From Closterium sp. NIES-65 (taxonomy: Eukaryota; Streptophyta; Zygnematophyceae; Desmidiales; Closteriaceae): DNA of 64,000 nt. The position numbers and the translations under genes were made by a program. The stretch is taken from positions 186,001 to 250,000 of the forward strand of contig CANXME010000053.1 of NCBI GenBank assembly GCA_948144175.1, written 5' to 3'. The notes under the pieces are model-generated. The model did no database searches. It was given only the letters and a program-made list of their open reading frames with translations, and was not told the origin of the DNA. This document shows positions 53,240 through 62,580 of this stretch, one piece after another (the stretch's first letter is position 1; each line of letters opens with the position of its first letter).

Positions 53240-54264
53240 TTAATCCGACCCTGGTTCCTCCATGTTATTGTGTTTGCATCCATATGCTGCAAGATCATCA
53301 GTCACATCTTCTTCCACAAGCGATGAGTTTCGCTTGTGTTGCAGGCAGAGGTCCTCCTGGGACCCATCCTGGGCGTTGCAAATACCGCATGTGACAAACG
53401 CATGTTGTATCAGGGTCAGCACGCCTTCCAGGATTTTGGAGATCCAGCGGAGCAACTACGCAATCCTTGATGATGCCTACAGATCATAAACAAGAGGCAT
53501 TAGTACAGGGAGGTAAAGAAAAACCAAAATACCAATCACTTGAGAGAGAAGTATTACATTTAGCAGTCAACGCGTTGACCCTCTCGTGCTCGAACCACTA
53601 TTGGTGCCCTGTCTGATTTGAACAAATGCTTGACATAGAATTCAAAGGATTGTACCTCCGTGGCACCCCCAACGGGAATTATGGTGGTTACGGTTTTGAG
53701 CTTACTAAACTTCGCCTTCAAATCTGCAATCCTGCGGTAGGAGTCGAGGACTAGCATGACCTTCCTGCAATGAACCCCAAATTTGGAGAACATATATGGT
53801 CTCAATGGTGCCCTTTAGCCACTAAATGACGCATGGCTTCAAGGATATTTGCACATTAGAAAAATAAAGCACAATATTATTCAATAGAAACGAAGAAAGG
53901 TCGTAGCACAGATTGACCCTGACGAGAAGTCCTCGTTGGGGACCAGGTCGTGCTTAAAGAACACCATGCTTTCAGCTTCTCTCCACTAGCGATGTGGCCA
54001 AGCATAACGGTGACATGCTTATTCTAATATCTGCCGCTTTGGATAAAAGCGGAGCATGCTTCCACCTCCTCGACGATGTGCCTGGCGAGCATCTCCTGCC
54101 ATGTCGGTGTTTGGTCCACGGTGATGATCCAGCATGGATCGATTTTGTACAAGCAGCGAGTCTTGCGCAGGAACTTCTAGAAGTTATGTACCTTCTCTTT
54201 ACAATCTTTGCGGAAAGAAGGAAATAAGGCACACATGAGTAAAATCAAATAAGTGCGAGAGTCA
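53240..54264 (-). pseudogene. Pogo/Tigger-like (Tc1/mariner superfamily) transposase remnant
   Basis: Minus-strand reading from 54235: EKVHNF-stop-KFLRKTRCLYKIDPCWIITVDQTPTWQEM (first catalytic Asp, D-Q-T-P), HVTVMLGHIASGEKLKA, a shift, MVFFKHDLVPNEDFSSG; then 53805-53560 reads KVMLVLDSYRRIADLKAKFSKL (second Asp, LVLDS) and TVTTIIPVGGATEVQSFEFYVKHLFKS; then 53490-53240 reads LRWISKILEG...FVTCGICNAQDGSQEDL. This order fits the DDE_1 family, where the third acid lies in a QPLD-like motif (here QSFEF). Gaps at about 53806-53890 and 53490-53560 may be introns, since one ends ATCTGTAG before coding resumes. The DNA-binding N-terminus is missing because element C begins at 54265. Confidence 0.72.
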
Positions 54265-54396
54265 TGTTAGAATCATAAACAACAGAATGATGAACTATGA
54301 AAGAAGGAGGATACAGGTACTAACCCTAAACGGGCTATACCCTATACATGCTAGCCCAATACAGCCTATAAAAACAACTACGTATATAATTTAACA
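54265..54396 (-). repeat. 3' LTR of element C (132 bp)
   Basis: Plus strand TGTTAGAATCATAAACAAC to ATAATTTAACA. It pairs with 61499-61625 through shared blocks (GAATGATGAACTATGAAAGA, TATACCCTATACA, ACAGCCTATAA). The adjacent CACCCCCAT on the right is the polypurine tract read from the minus side. Confidence 0.88.
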
Positions 54397-54631
54397 CACC
54401 CCCATACGTGAAGTGGGGGACAAGAAATGGTAGACCAATCATGAGAAGAAACAAAACAAAGCTCGTGTGGAACCCAAGTTCACCGCAGAGTTCGAGCACA
54501 AGCAAGTACCCATAAGGCCACTTCACATGCAGGGTTATAATAGTATAAGCAGTACAGTGATCACAACCTAGTAAGAGTAAACATGCAGGTAGGTCAAAAC
54601 GTAAGCAAATGAGGCAGAGTAGGCACTAGGC

Positions 54632-56140
54632 CTAGAGCACTGCAGAAACGCTGATGGTCAGTAGACCCAATGGCATTGGTGAAGACATCAGCAGTGTTGG
54701 CCTGTGCGGCCACGTTACGAAGACGAAGCTGTCCACGCTGCTACAACTCCTCCACGAGAAAGTAGCGAAGGGCAACATGCTTCGTTCTCTGCTCCAGTCT
54801 CTGCTCTTGAGACAAGGCAATCTAGCCTTGTTGCCAACGTACAGAACCGAAGGAGAACGAGGCCGCTCACCCAAGTCAGTGAGCAAGTAGATCAGCCATC
54901 GCAAATCCTGCACAGCCATAGCCCCAGCGTAGATCTCGGCCTCACAGCTGGAGCCAAGCACAGAAGACGAGCGCGTGGACCTCCATAAGACAGAACTAGC
55001 GCTGAGACAAAGAGTGTAACACTGTGATGATCGCTGAGTCTCCTAGTCGTCGGCCCTCGAAGCGTCTGATTATCCAGTGAGTACAAAGGGCCCTGTCCTC
55101 CAAGCACAAGCCCCATGCCTTGTGTACTGGCTAGTAGCGCAATACCCTCATAGCAGCCCCCCAGTGCATAGGGGGTGTCTCCCGGGCGCAACATAGCGTG
55201 CTACGAGGCTGAGAGGGTACACGAGGTCGGGCCAAGTACGCGTCTTCAGGTACATGAGGCAACCCACAAGCTTTGGATACGTACCACTTGGCTCTACGGA
55301 CTTGTTCGAAAGTGGAGCTGAGAGCGAGTGTCCCGTAGGCAGAGAGTGGGCTGTGACGAGAAGAACTGAAAGCCGAAACGCTGAAGGACCTGCTGCACCA
55401 TGTGTGACTGAGTCAAGGTAATGGTGTGTCGGGCTCTGTCGCGGGTGATCTGTAAGCCAAGATAGCTATGCAGCTCACCCAGGTTGTGCACGTGTGTCTC
55501 TTCTGCAGCTCCGACTTCACTAGGGCTAGTCCCTCAGTGTCAGCAGTGGCAAAGATCAAGTCGTCGATGTACAAGAGGATGTAGAGCTGCGACAGCGAAG
55601 TGTCGATGCGTAGAAACAGCGACGGGTCAGCAGTCGAAGGAGCAAACCCAAGAGCCACAAGTGTCGTCCTCAGTGTGTCGTGCCACTTGCGAGGCGCCTG
55701 GCGAGACCGTAGACTGGCCGCCGGAGGCTCCACTGGGTACCTGCAGGAATTGACCTAGTGTAGCCAGGTGGGCGGCGCAGCCAGATCTCCTAGTGAAAGC
55801 TGCCCTACAAGAAATTTGTCAAGAAGTCGAGAGCGTGCAGCTCGTTGTCACACTGTGCTGCAACATGCAGTAACACCCGAAGATTCGTCATCTTTGGGTT
55901 GGGGTGAAGGTCTGGAAGAAGTCATCCTCTTGACGATGTCTGAAGCCTCTCGCAATGTAACGCGCCTTGAAGACATGCGAAGAACCTGGCGGCCGCTTCA
56001 CCCTAAAAATCCACATGCCATCGAGTATGTTCGCCCCAGGAAGGGGAACTGCGTAAATGTCCAGTGCATCCGGGTCTCCCTCAGGGGAAAGAAGCATGGC
56101 AGCGAGATGAGGTACAGCAGCCGCGAGGCACTCCAGCTTG
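54632..56140 (-). pseudogene. pol: Copia RT and RNase H of element C
   Basis: RT: LECLAAAVPHLAAMLLSPEGDPDALDI, a deletion, VPLPGANILDGMWIFRVKRPPGSSHVFKARYIARGFRHRQEDDFFQTFTPT, a further deletion of the block with the second RT Asp, then SRQAPRKWHDTLRTTLVALGFAPSTADPSLFLRID and the intact box LLYIDDLIFATAD (about 55570). It continues NLGELHSYLGLQITRDRARHTITLTQSHMVQQVLQRFGF. The connection is frame-shifted between about 55300 and 55000. RNase H keeps SSCEAEIYAGAMAVQDLRWLIYLLTDLGERPRSPSVLYVGNKA, with Gly for Asp in the usual VDNKA. Confidence 0.85.
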
Positions 56141-56995
56141 TCAAAGGGAGTTGTTGTTGGCCCCGTCCTCGCTTGGGCGGAGCCGACTTCGTGGTTGGGT
56201 GTACAGGAGGTACAGCCGACTTGTTGCAGTGGGCGACGCCGACTTGGGCGAGCTGGCCGACGGGGTTGGTCGACTTGCACGGGGCCACTGCAATGCCGCC
56301 GACTTGGTGGTCGGTGATGTGGCACGTCGACCCAGAAGTCGGCGCCGACTTGCAAGGTCACCGACTTGGGAGGTCGACGGGCATGTACGGGAGCAGCTGG
56401 TCGACGTGGTTGCCAATTCGACCAGGTTACCTGGGTGATGAACTTTTGTGGAGGAGTGCGACGGTCGCCCAGGCAAAGTTGGCGAGTCCGACCTCGGTGG
56501 TGGTATCCCGAGGTCGACGTGGCGGATCAGGTGGAGCTGTCAGCACGAGGATGACTTGGTGCGTGCGTTGTTCAGGTGACGAGGCTTAGCCCGCCAATCA
56601 TCTACGAGCACCTGTGAAGTAGGTGCGTTGCTGTTCTACGGGAGCAATGCTGGCACACCGTCAACCTGCAGCGTTGGCACGCCGTTGACTTTGCACTGCT
56701 GGAGCGCGGTCGACCAAGTCGTGCTGGAGCGCGGTCGACCAAGTCGTGCTGGAACGCGGTCGACCATGCTGTGCTGGCAGTGGACCGACCTGAATGCTAG
56801 CTCTGATGTAGTCTTGCCATGCCAACTGATTTGGATGATTATTGTCATGTTTTCCTAGTGAAAATCTTGCCAATTCTCCCCGTGAACTAGCAAGTAGCGT
56901 GAACACAAGGAAACGACTAAGTGAACGAACGCAGAGATCACACGAGCACCCGTGCCTAGCCCGCAGTCTAGCTCCCGTTGCAGCAGTTATCTCCG
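56141..56995 (-). mobile_element. Gypsy LTR/leader fragment inserted in element C (copy 2)
   Basis: GTCGAC-rich leader (56141-56806) followed by a presumed LTR segment starting TGTAGTCTTGCC (56809) and containing CTTGCCAATTCTCC. It shares long blocks with 3383-4010 in the same orientation. It separates two adjacent parts of element C's polyprotein: DVLGDTQFQL on the right and KLECLAAAVPHL on the left, which are neighbours in the family. No gypsy RT is attached and no clear flanking duplication was found. Confidence 0.6.
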
Positions 56996-57545
56996 CACAG
57001 CTGAAACTGCGTGTCCCCAAGGACGTCACAGCCAAGGGCAAGCTGACCCCCAACGGACGGAGGACAGTCAGACTCGGTAACAAGACTCGTGAAGTAGTCA
57101 AGGCAGCAGCAAAGTCAATGAGCTTAGAGACTAAGGGAGACGCAGCAACAGACTCATACGTAGGGTCAGTGACAAGTGTGGCCAGACAACGAGCAAGGTC
57201 AGACTCAGGGTCAGGAACGTCAGGAAGAGAGGACACAGGAGGACACGGCAGGACAGGACGCTGTACAATATAGGAAGGACGAAGTGCCATATTGTGCTCA
57301 CTAGGAACAGATGGAGGGCAAACATGGCGAGCACGACTAGCAGTAGGTGAGGCACCATGAGACACAAGCTCTCGACACTCAGTCAGGGAGTCCCTCAGCA
57401 CAGTGTAACGAGAAGGAACAGGCAGTGGGGAGTCAGGCGGTAAGTGTGTCTGAGACAGGTCAGTCGGTAGGACCAGTAGGGGAGGAGCACTACCAGTTGT
57501 AGGCTGCTCTGCAGAGGCATACGGAAGACGAAGAACGTGATGAAG
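56996..57545 (-). pseudogene. Copia linker between integrase and RT, element C
   Basis: Minus frame 57401-56996 reads LRDSLTECRELVSHG, ARHVCPPSVPSEHNMALRPS, SSLPDVPDPESDLARCLATLVTDPTYESVAASPLVSKLIDFAA, then in the next frame CLDYFTSLVTESDCPPSVGGQLALGCDVLGDTQFQL. Upstream, SAPPLLVLPTDLSQTHLPPDSPLP precedes it. The same linker occurs in element D at 63304-64000. It is a spacer without a known enzymatic role. Confidence 0.75.
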
Positions 57546-57839
57546 TTGTCAAAGTAGTATCGCTTAGGAAGCGGGTTTAGGGCTTATTCTTAGTAGCCTA
57601 AGCCAAGCGGGTGTCGAGAGAAACGTGCCAAGGGAGGAGTGAGGATGTTCACCAAAGAAGTGGTTTCAATAATGACGAGAGTTATAAGATTTAGTCGAGA
57701 ATGATGCAGAGGATGTGGTACACCACCAACAAGAGGTACAAACACTACAGTAACTACAGCAAGCATGATAAATGTTTCATATAACTTTAACAGAAGTGTC
57801 GAGCCAGGTTGTGGCAGCGACGATCGCGGCTACTCCCAG
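57546..57839. other. Unassigned segment within element C
   Basis: About 290 bp with no frame continuing the polyprotein on the minus strand (for example around 57590-57790, CATATAACTTTAACAGAAG). It lies between the Pro/Ser-rich linker and the Gly/Ala repeat, which are adjacent in element D, so it is probably inserted sequence. No ends could be recognised. Confidence 0.4.
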
Positions 57840-58346
57840 AACAACCGACGCCGCTGCCGTGGCTGGGCAGCACCTCTAGCTCCAATACCTCCAGCGGCAG
57901 TACCTCCAGCACTAGAACCTCCTGTACCGCTAGCTCCAACACCTCTAGCTCCAGTACCTCTAGCACCAAAACCTCCAGCACCTCCAGCGGAAGTACCTCC
58001 AGCACCAGAACCTCCATCACCGCCAGCTCCAGCACCTCCAGCTCCAGTACCTCCAGCACCAGAACCTCCAACACCTCCAGCGGTAGTACCTCCAGCACCT
58101 GAACCTCCAGCACCGCCAGCTCCAGCACCTCCATCTCTAATACCTCCCGCACCAGAATTTTCAGCACCAGAGCTCCAGCACCCCCAGAACCTCCAATACC
58201 AAACTCAGGAAGTGGAGCCAAGACTGTTGCTGCTCCCAGTACAAGGGCCACCACGGCAGAGGCTGCAACGCACCCGCAGAACCTCCTGCAATAGCACCCT
58301 CGGCTCCACCACCACTAGGACGCTCAGCACCCCAAAACTAGCACCT
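57840..58346 (-). repeat. Gly/Ala-encoding tandem repeat in the element C linker
   Basis: Plus strand shows tandem 15-bp variants of CCTCCAGCACCAGAA and CCTCCAGCTCCAGTA; the minus frame encodes runs of GAGG, GAGGAGAGG and related. It sits between integrase and RT where this copia family has a low-complexity Gly/Ala linker. The start of another such linker is at 63920-64000. Unit slippage probably changes its length. Confidence 0.75.
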
Positions 58347-59428
58347 CTAGAGTAAGCACCACCAGAACCAGCACTCCCAGAACCAGCATCCCAAAAGCCC
58401 GAACTCCAGTGTCACCACCCCCAGCATCAACGGAGTCCATAACGACATGCGGCAGAGGCGGCGAAGACGGCCGAGAAAAAAACCAGGAGGGGTCTTCAAG
58501 CGTGGTGAGCGACGAGAGGCCACAGTGTTGTCGGCAGCTGGGTCACCCACCTCATCAGGGTCAGAGGGGTCTGAGGAGACCTCCAAAGGCTCAATCAAGG
58601 GAGGTGGTGTGACATGAGGGAGCAAGACGCAAGGGGGGAGGGGGTCTACCGAGGGGTAACCCGGAACCAGGAACAAAGGTGATGGGGGGACAGGAGAACT
58701 GCGGTGGGGAAGGAGACACGGGGCCAGAGGTTGAGCTGATGCGCTGCGTATCGGACCGCAAACGAGCACAGAAAATGTGGAGCAGCCGCATAGATCATGG
58801 AGGTGCAAGCAATCTCTTTTATCAAGCCAATGCGGCGCCCAACGATCCCATTCTGCTGTGGAGAGGCCGGAAGCTTGAACGACTGGGTGATGCCCTCCTC
58901 GTAACAAAAGTCCTCAAGGAGACCGGAGGAAAACTTACCTCCACGGTCAGAGTGCAGACGGAATACCAGGAGGTCCTGACGAAACCGTGCGCTCAGCTGG
59001 CAGCAAACAACGCGGATCCAAGGGCTCAAAACAACACGGACGTCTCCCTTGTGCTGCAAGGGAAACACCGTGGTGTAGCGCGTATAGTCGTTAATGACCA
59101 GCAGGAAGTAGCGCTCCCGGCGCAGCCCAAAGACGGGGGCGGGGCCCCACACGTCCATGTGCAGCGTCTGCAGAGGAGCAGTGGTCGGAGAAAATGAGGA
59201 GGGCTGAGGAGCGGCCCGCTGCCGACCCTCGACGCAGGGAGTGTTCGACAGTGCAAGCGACGGTGGGAGCAGGGGCAGGGACATCGGGAGGCCAAAGGCA
59301 AGGAGATGCAAGTGCATTCGACGCAGACGATGCAGGGAGGAGTGACCAAGACGGTGGTGCCATAGGAGAGACGGATGCGTAAGTAACCGACACGAGCGAG
59401 ACGTAGCTATGTGATCGGACACGACCAC
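58347..59428 (-). pseudogene. pol: Copia integrase and Ser/Pro linker of element C, catalytic Glu to Gly
   Basis: Frame 59428-58646 (261 codons): zinc motif LLWHHRLGHSSLHRLRRM...NTPCVEGRQRAAP (residues 22-73), first Asp in HMDVWGPAP (residue 92), second in RLHSDRGGKFSSG (161), and the third position in QQNGIVGRRIGL, Gly 197 where the family has Glu (GxAER). The codon at 58840-58838 is GGG, one transition from GAG. It continues FAVRYAAHQLNLWPRVS, then in frame 58907-58347 shows linker EPLEVSSDPSDPDEVGDPAADNTVASRRSPRLKTPPGF. The part between is shortened by deletion. Confidence 0.85.
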
Positions 59429-59915
59429 TTGTCAGACTCAGTGTGCAGTGTGTACAGGCTAGACCGAGGCCTCCAAGTGAATGTGGCGAGGTGGTCGCCA
59501 GTCACTGTGTCCGTACAAATCGCCACGAGCTCACCCCAGGAGTGGTGGTAGTGACCAATAGATCCTGGAGGCCAGAGGATCCTGGAGGTGATCTACTCAC
59601 CAAGTTTGTAGCAGACGAGTGGAGGTGGAGACCTGTGAGGAAGTCAGAGGGAGCTGCCAGGCATGGGAGAACAGTGGAGCCGCGTGCAACGACTGGGCCA
59701 GAGGAGGGTTCAGCCAGAGTGACAGGGACAGGTGCTGTGAGCGGTGTGAAAGTGGTGCAGTCGTGGAAGAAGCAGCGAGACATGCCTGAGTCCAGTGTGA
59801 ACGTGTGCAAAGTTTCCGCAAGAACTGCACCTGCGCTAGCAGACTCACAAGCACCTACACTATCAGACTCACAAGCACCTGCACTAGCAGCCTCAACACC
59901 ACCAGACGCAGCTTC
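59429..59915 (-). pseudogene. pol: Copia protease of element C
   Basis: Minus strand after gag: repeated ACESASAGA-type spacer, then LHTFTLDSGMSRCFFHDCTTFTPLTAPVPVTLAEPSSGPVVARGSTVLPC. The DSG triad is intact with Met for the usual Ala or Thr. Frame 59810-59502 is open through the protease; after it, frame and stops break the link to integrase near 59450. A TAG at 59918-59916 separates it from gag. Confidence 0.8.
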
Positions 59916-59918
59916 CTA

Positions 59919-60929
59919 AGTCACCGTACCTGGGCCTCCACCCCTGTAAGCTCCACCTCGACTGCCACTCGAGCCCCCTCCTCCACCCCTGGCACCCTCA
60001 CGACCTCCACCACCCCCGTCACTCCTACTGCGACTGCCACCTCCACCACCCCCGCCGCTACCGCCCTCTCCACCATTTCCACTACCCGCACCCCTCGTAT
60101 GTCCACCCCTGCTGTGGCGCCTCCCGCTAGGAGCAAACGCAGTAATGACCTCCTCAGCACCAAGGAAGTCCGCGGTATCAGCAGAGGCAACAGAGGGCAC
60201 GAGATGGGAGGGAGAGCACCTCTCGAAGAAGGAGAGGCTAGGAGAGCCACGGGAGGCAGCTACAGCGCGAGCACTAGTCTCAGCCTCGAAGAGACAGGTC
60301 TCAAACGAGGCAAGGGTGGGCTCAATGAGGTCTAGGGAAGGGAAGTGGTCTGGAATGGCGTGAAGAGAGTAAGGGAGGCGAGTCGTGAGGAAGTAGAGAG
60401 TGAGATACATGACGGGCTGGTTCTCAGCCAGAAAGTATGGCATGAGAGCAGCACGGTAGCGGGTGTCAAGGGAGCGCACGTGAGACGTGAGGTCGACTAC
60501 AGTGGTGAAGTTAGACAGCTCAGGGAAGAGAAACGGCAGTGCAAGACGGCCTATGGTGGCAGCAGAGGGGGAGGAGTAGTGTCTAACCACAGCGTCGTAG
60601 AGTGCCTGGGCCGACGTCACCTGGCAAAAGTAAGCCCTCTGGTCGTGTGGCAAGTGAGTGCGGATAGCAAACTGGGCGGTGGCGTCGCGTGACGTCCACT
60701 GTCTATAGGTAACGCGGTCAGCCCAGTAACTCTGCTGCACCTCCTCCCTAACGTCAGCAATAGGCTCAGCTGAAGTCGTGGGGGCCGGAAGGGACCCCGG
60801 CATGTGCTCGAACAAGGAGACGTCGTCGCTAGTGACACTTTGCAGGTACAGGTGCAAATCCTCTAGCCAGGACTCGAACTTGATAAGGCGCCCCTCTGCG
60901 TCAAACGCTAGGACAGAGATAGTTGCCAT
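59919..60929 (-). CDS. gag: Copia Gag of element C, open frame
   Basis: 337 codons from the ATG at 60929 (MATISVLAFDAEGRLIKFESW); the frame extends nine codons upstream, but this Met begins the recognisable Gag. Core motifs: ESWLEDLHLYLQSVTSDDVSLFEH, SRDATAQFAIRTHLPHDQRAYF, LYDAVVRHYSSPSAATIGRLALPFLFPELSNFTTV, LAENQPVMYLTLYFLTTRLP, then a Gly/Ser/Arg-rich RNA-binding tail (about residues 270-335). It has no CCHC knuckle before the TAG at 59918-59916. This is the only long transposon frame here without a break. It is possibly still translatable, but the rest of the element is defective. Confidence 0.85.
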
Positions 60930-61486
60930 GACATAAACTAGGTCAGGCTGCCGCACTAGGATCTAGGCATGGACGGCGGCTCGGGATACAGCCCGGCAGT
61001 ATGTGAGCAGTAGCATGGCTTAGTGCAGCAGTGACGCTCGGGCGGTAGCGGTACGCACGCAGCAGTGACGGTATGGTGCACGAGCGGCAGTGGCGGCAGC
61101 GCTGTGCACGAGGAGCAGCGCCGCAAGGGCAGCAGCAGTGGCGGTGCAGTGCAAGGGCGACTGCGGCTGCGGTGTGGTGCACCGGCGGCAGCAGTGCACA
61201 GGCAGCAGCAGCGCACAGGCAGCGCACGGGCTGCGGCATGGCAGCGCATGGGCAGGCTCGGCAGCGAGCGCACGGGCAGCTGCTTGCAAGGCAGCGGTGG
61301 CAAGGCAGCGCTTGCGGGCAGGCGCTGCACGCGAGGAATGCATGGGCAGGCGTGTCACGGTGGCGCACAGGCATCTGTGCGCAAGGCATGCGCGGCGCGT
61401 GGGGCAGCGAGGGTTAGAGTGCACGAGGGGCAGCTGTGCATCGGACACGCACGGGTAACTAGCGGTAGGTACGGACCTAACCTAGC
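60930..61486 (-). repeat. GC-rich leader of element C with GCAGCGG-type microrepeats
   Basis: About 550 bp between primer site and gag, dominated by imperfect short repeats of CGGCAGCAG and GCGCACGGGCAG. The compositional bias keeps frames open on both strands, none with recognisable domains. Position identifies it as the untranslated leader, where packaging signals would lie. Confidence 0.65.
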
Positions 61487-61488
61487 AA

Positions 61489-61497
61489 CTGATACCA
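61489..61497 (-). promoter_or_regulatory. Primer-binding site of element C
   Basis: Minus strand TGGTATCAG, nine bases of the initiator tRNA-Met type site, then TTGC where AGC is usual. It sits one base from the LTR. Confidence 0.75.
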
Positions 61498-61498
61498 T

Positions 61499-61625
61499 TT
61501 TTAGAATTGTAAACAGCAGAATGATGAACTATGAAAGAAGCATGACATAACTACCTAAAAGGGATATACCCTATACAGGCTACCCTACTACAGCCTATAA
61601 CAATGACTATGTATATGATTTGACA
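61499..61625 (-). repeat. 5' LTR of element C (127 bp)
   Basis: Plus strand TTTTAGAATTG (expected TGTTAG; the terminal TG is mutated to TT) to TATATGATTTGACA, followed by GGTCA. It pairs with 54265-54396. Confidence 0.85.
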
Positions 61626-62580
61626 GGTCACTCTACATGGTGGGAGCTGAACTACGGGTGAAGGCACGGGTAATATAAGTGATCGTAGCCATCCCTTTGT
61701 TCTCTAGCACTTGTGCGTTCACAGGGAAAAACTGCAAGAGTTTCCACTAACAAAAATTGATAACAAGAATACAGAATGATAGAATGGCAATGACAAAAAA
61801 GTGACTACATTTGGGACCTACAAGCCTAGCGACCACGCAGGTCAATCTCTAGTGCAGCAAAGTTATCGACCTCCCAGCACTACAGAAAGGCACCGCACCA
61901 GCGTTGCAGAAAGGCGGCTTGCCAACTCTACAAGTCGACAATCCGCCAGCACTGCATCTGCGCGGCTTGCTAATGCTGTAGCAGAGCGGCTAGCGAGTGT
62001 TGCAACCGAAGATGACAATAGCGCATATGCGCACCAACTTCGTAGGTGTGCGGCGACGGTCGAGCACGTTTGTGCACCGTCGCGCAGGTGCCAGGTCGGC
62101 CACGTGCTGACACTTGTGCCTGAAGAGCCACGTCGACCTCGGGATAACAGCTCGAGGTCGCCTTCACCACAGCAATCTTGATGACATTCGCACGCCCCCA
62201 TAGACCTCATCGAGGAGGTTACTTGGTCGACCTGGCAGAGTTCCCGGCGCCCTGGTCGACGACCTCCCTCGTCGACCGCCACTTCTGACGAAGACCACCC
62301 TGGTCGATGGACCCCTCCGTCAACCAACTCGGCCAGCTGCTGCTGTCAAACCCCCCATCTTCGACGGCTCCGCGACAGTTCCGACCACCTTCGTCGACCT
62401 CCCTGTCGAAATGGGCCGTCGGCTCTCGTCGACGGCGGGGTCACTGCGGTCAACTGCAGGTCGACCAACTTCATCGACCTGCACGCGTTGACCTCTGCGG
62501 ACAGTCGGCCACACCTCCAGCGCACCCGAGCACAAAGCTAGCTTCACCCAAGCAAGGGCGGGGCCAACGCTCAATTCTCG
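61626..62580 (+). repeat. Gypsy LTR/leader fragment, plus sense (copy 3)
   Basis: LTR-like part (to about 61806, with GCGTTCACAGGGAAAAACTGCAAGAG and ending GACTACA) followed by a GTCGAC-rich leader (ACGTCGACCTCGGGATAAC, TTGGTCGACCTG, GGTCGACGACC). In reverse it resembles 3383-4010 and 56141-56995. Its boundary with element C is that element's target duplication, so element C inserted into or beside it. Confidence 0.55.

Larger units (their letters stand above)
54265..61625 (-). mobile_element. Full-length short-LTR copia element C with target duplication
   Basis: 7,361 bp bounded by short LTRs of 132 bp (54265-54396) and 127 bp (61499-61625), flanked by AGTCA (54260-54264) and GGTCA (61626-61630). 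Minus-strand order: 5' LTR, primer site, 540-bp GC-rich leader, gag, protease, integrase, Gly/Ala-repeat linker, RT, RNase H, polypurine tract (ATGGGGGTG) and 3' LTR. It carries an internal gypsy LTR/leader insertion at 56141-56995 and probably other foreign sequence at 57546-57840. Confidence 0.9.

Noticed and set aside
53063-53326. Hydrophobic 87-codon plus-strand frame
   Set aside because: It overlaps the transposase remnant on the opposite strand, and its right half is the antisense of the GICNAQDGSQEDL region.
820-59918. Reassignment of TAG as a sense codon
   Set aside because: The same frames also contain frameshifts, deletions and lost catalytic residues, and a duplicate copy shows CAG at a TAG position. 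Ordinary decay is enough.
61065-61550. Several overlapping Gly/Ala/Arg-rich frames in 61.0-61.5 kb
   Set aside because: Composition of the GC-rich leader of element C keeps all frames open; their position marks them as untranslated leader.
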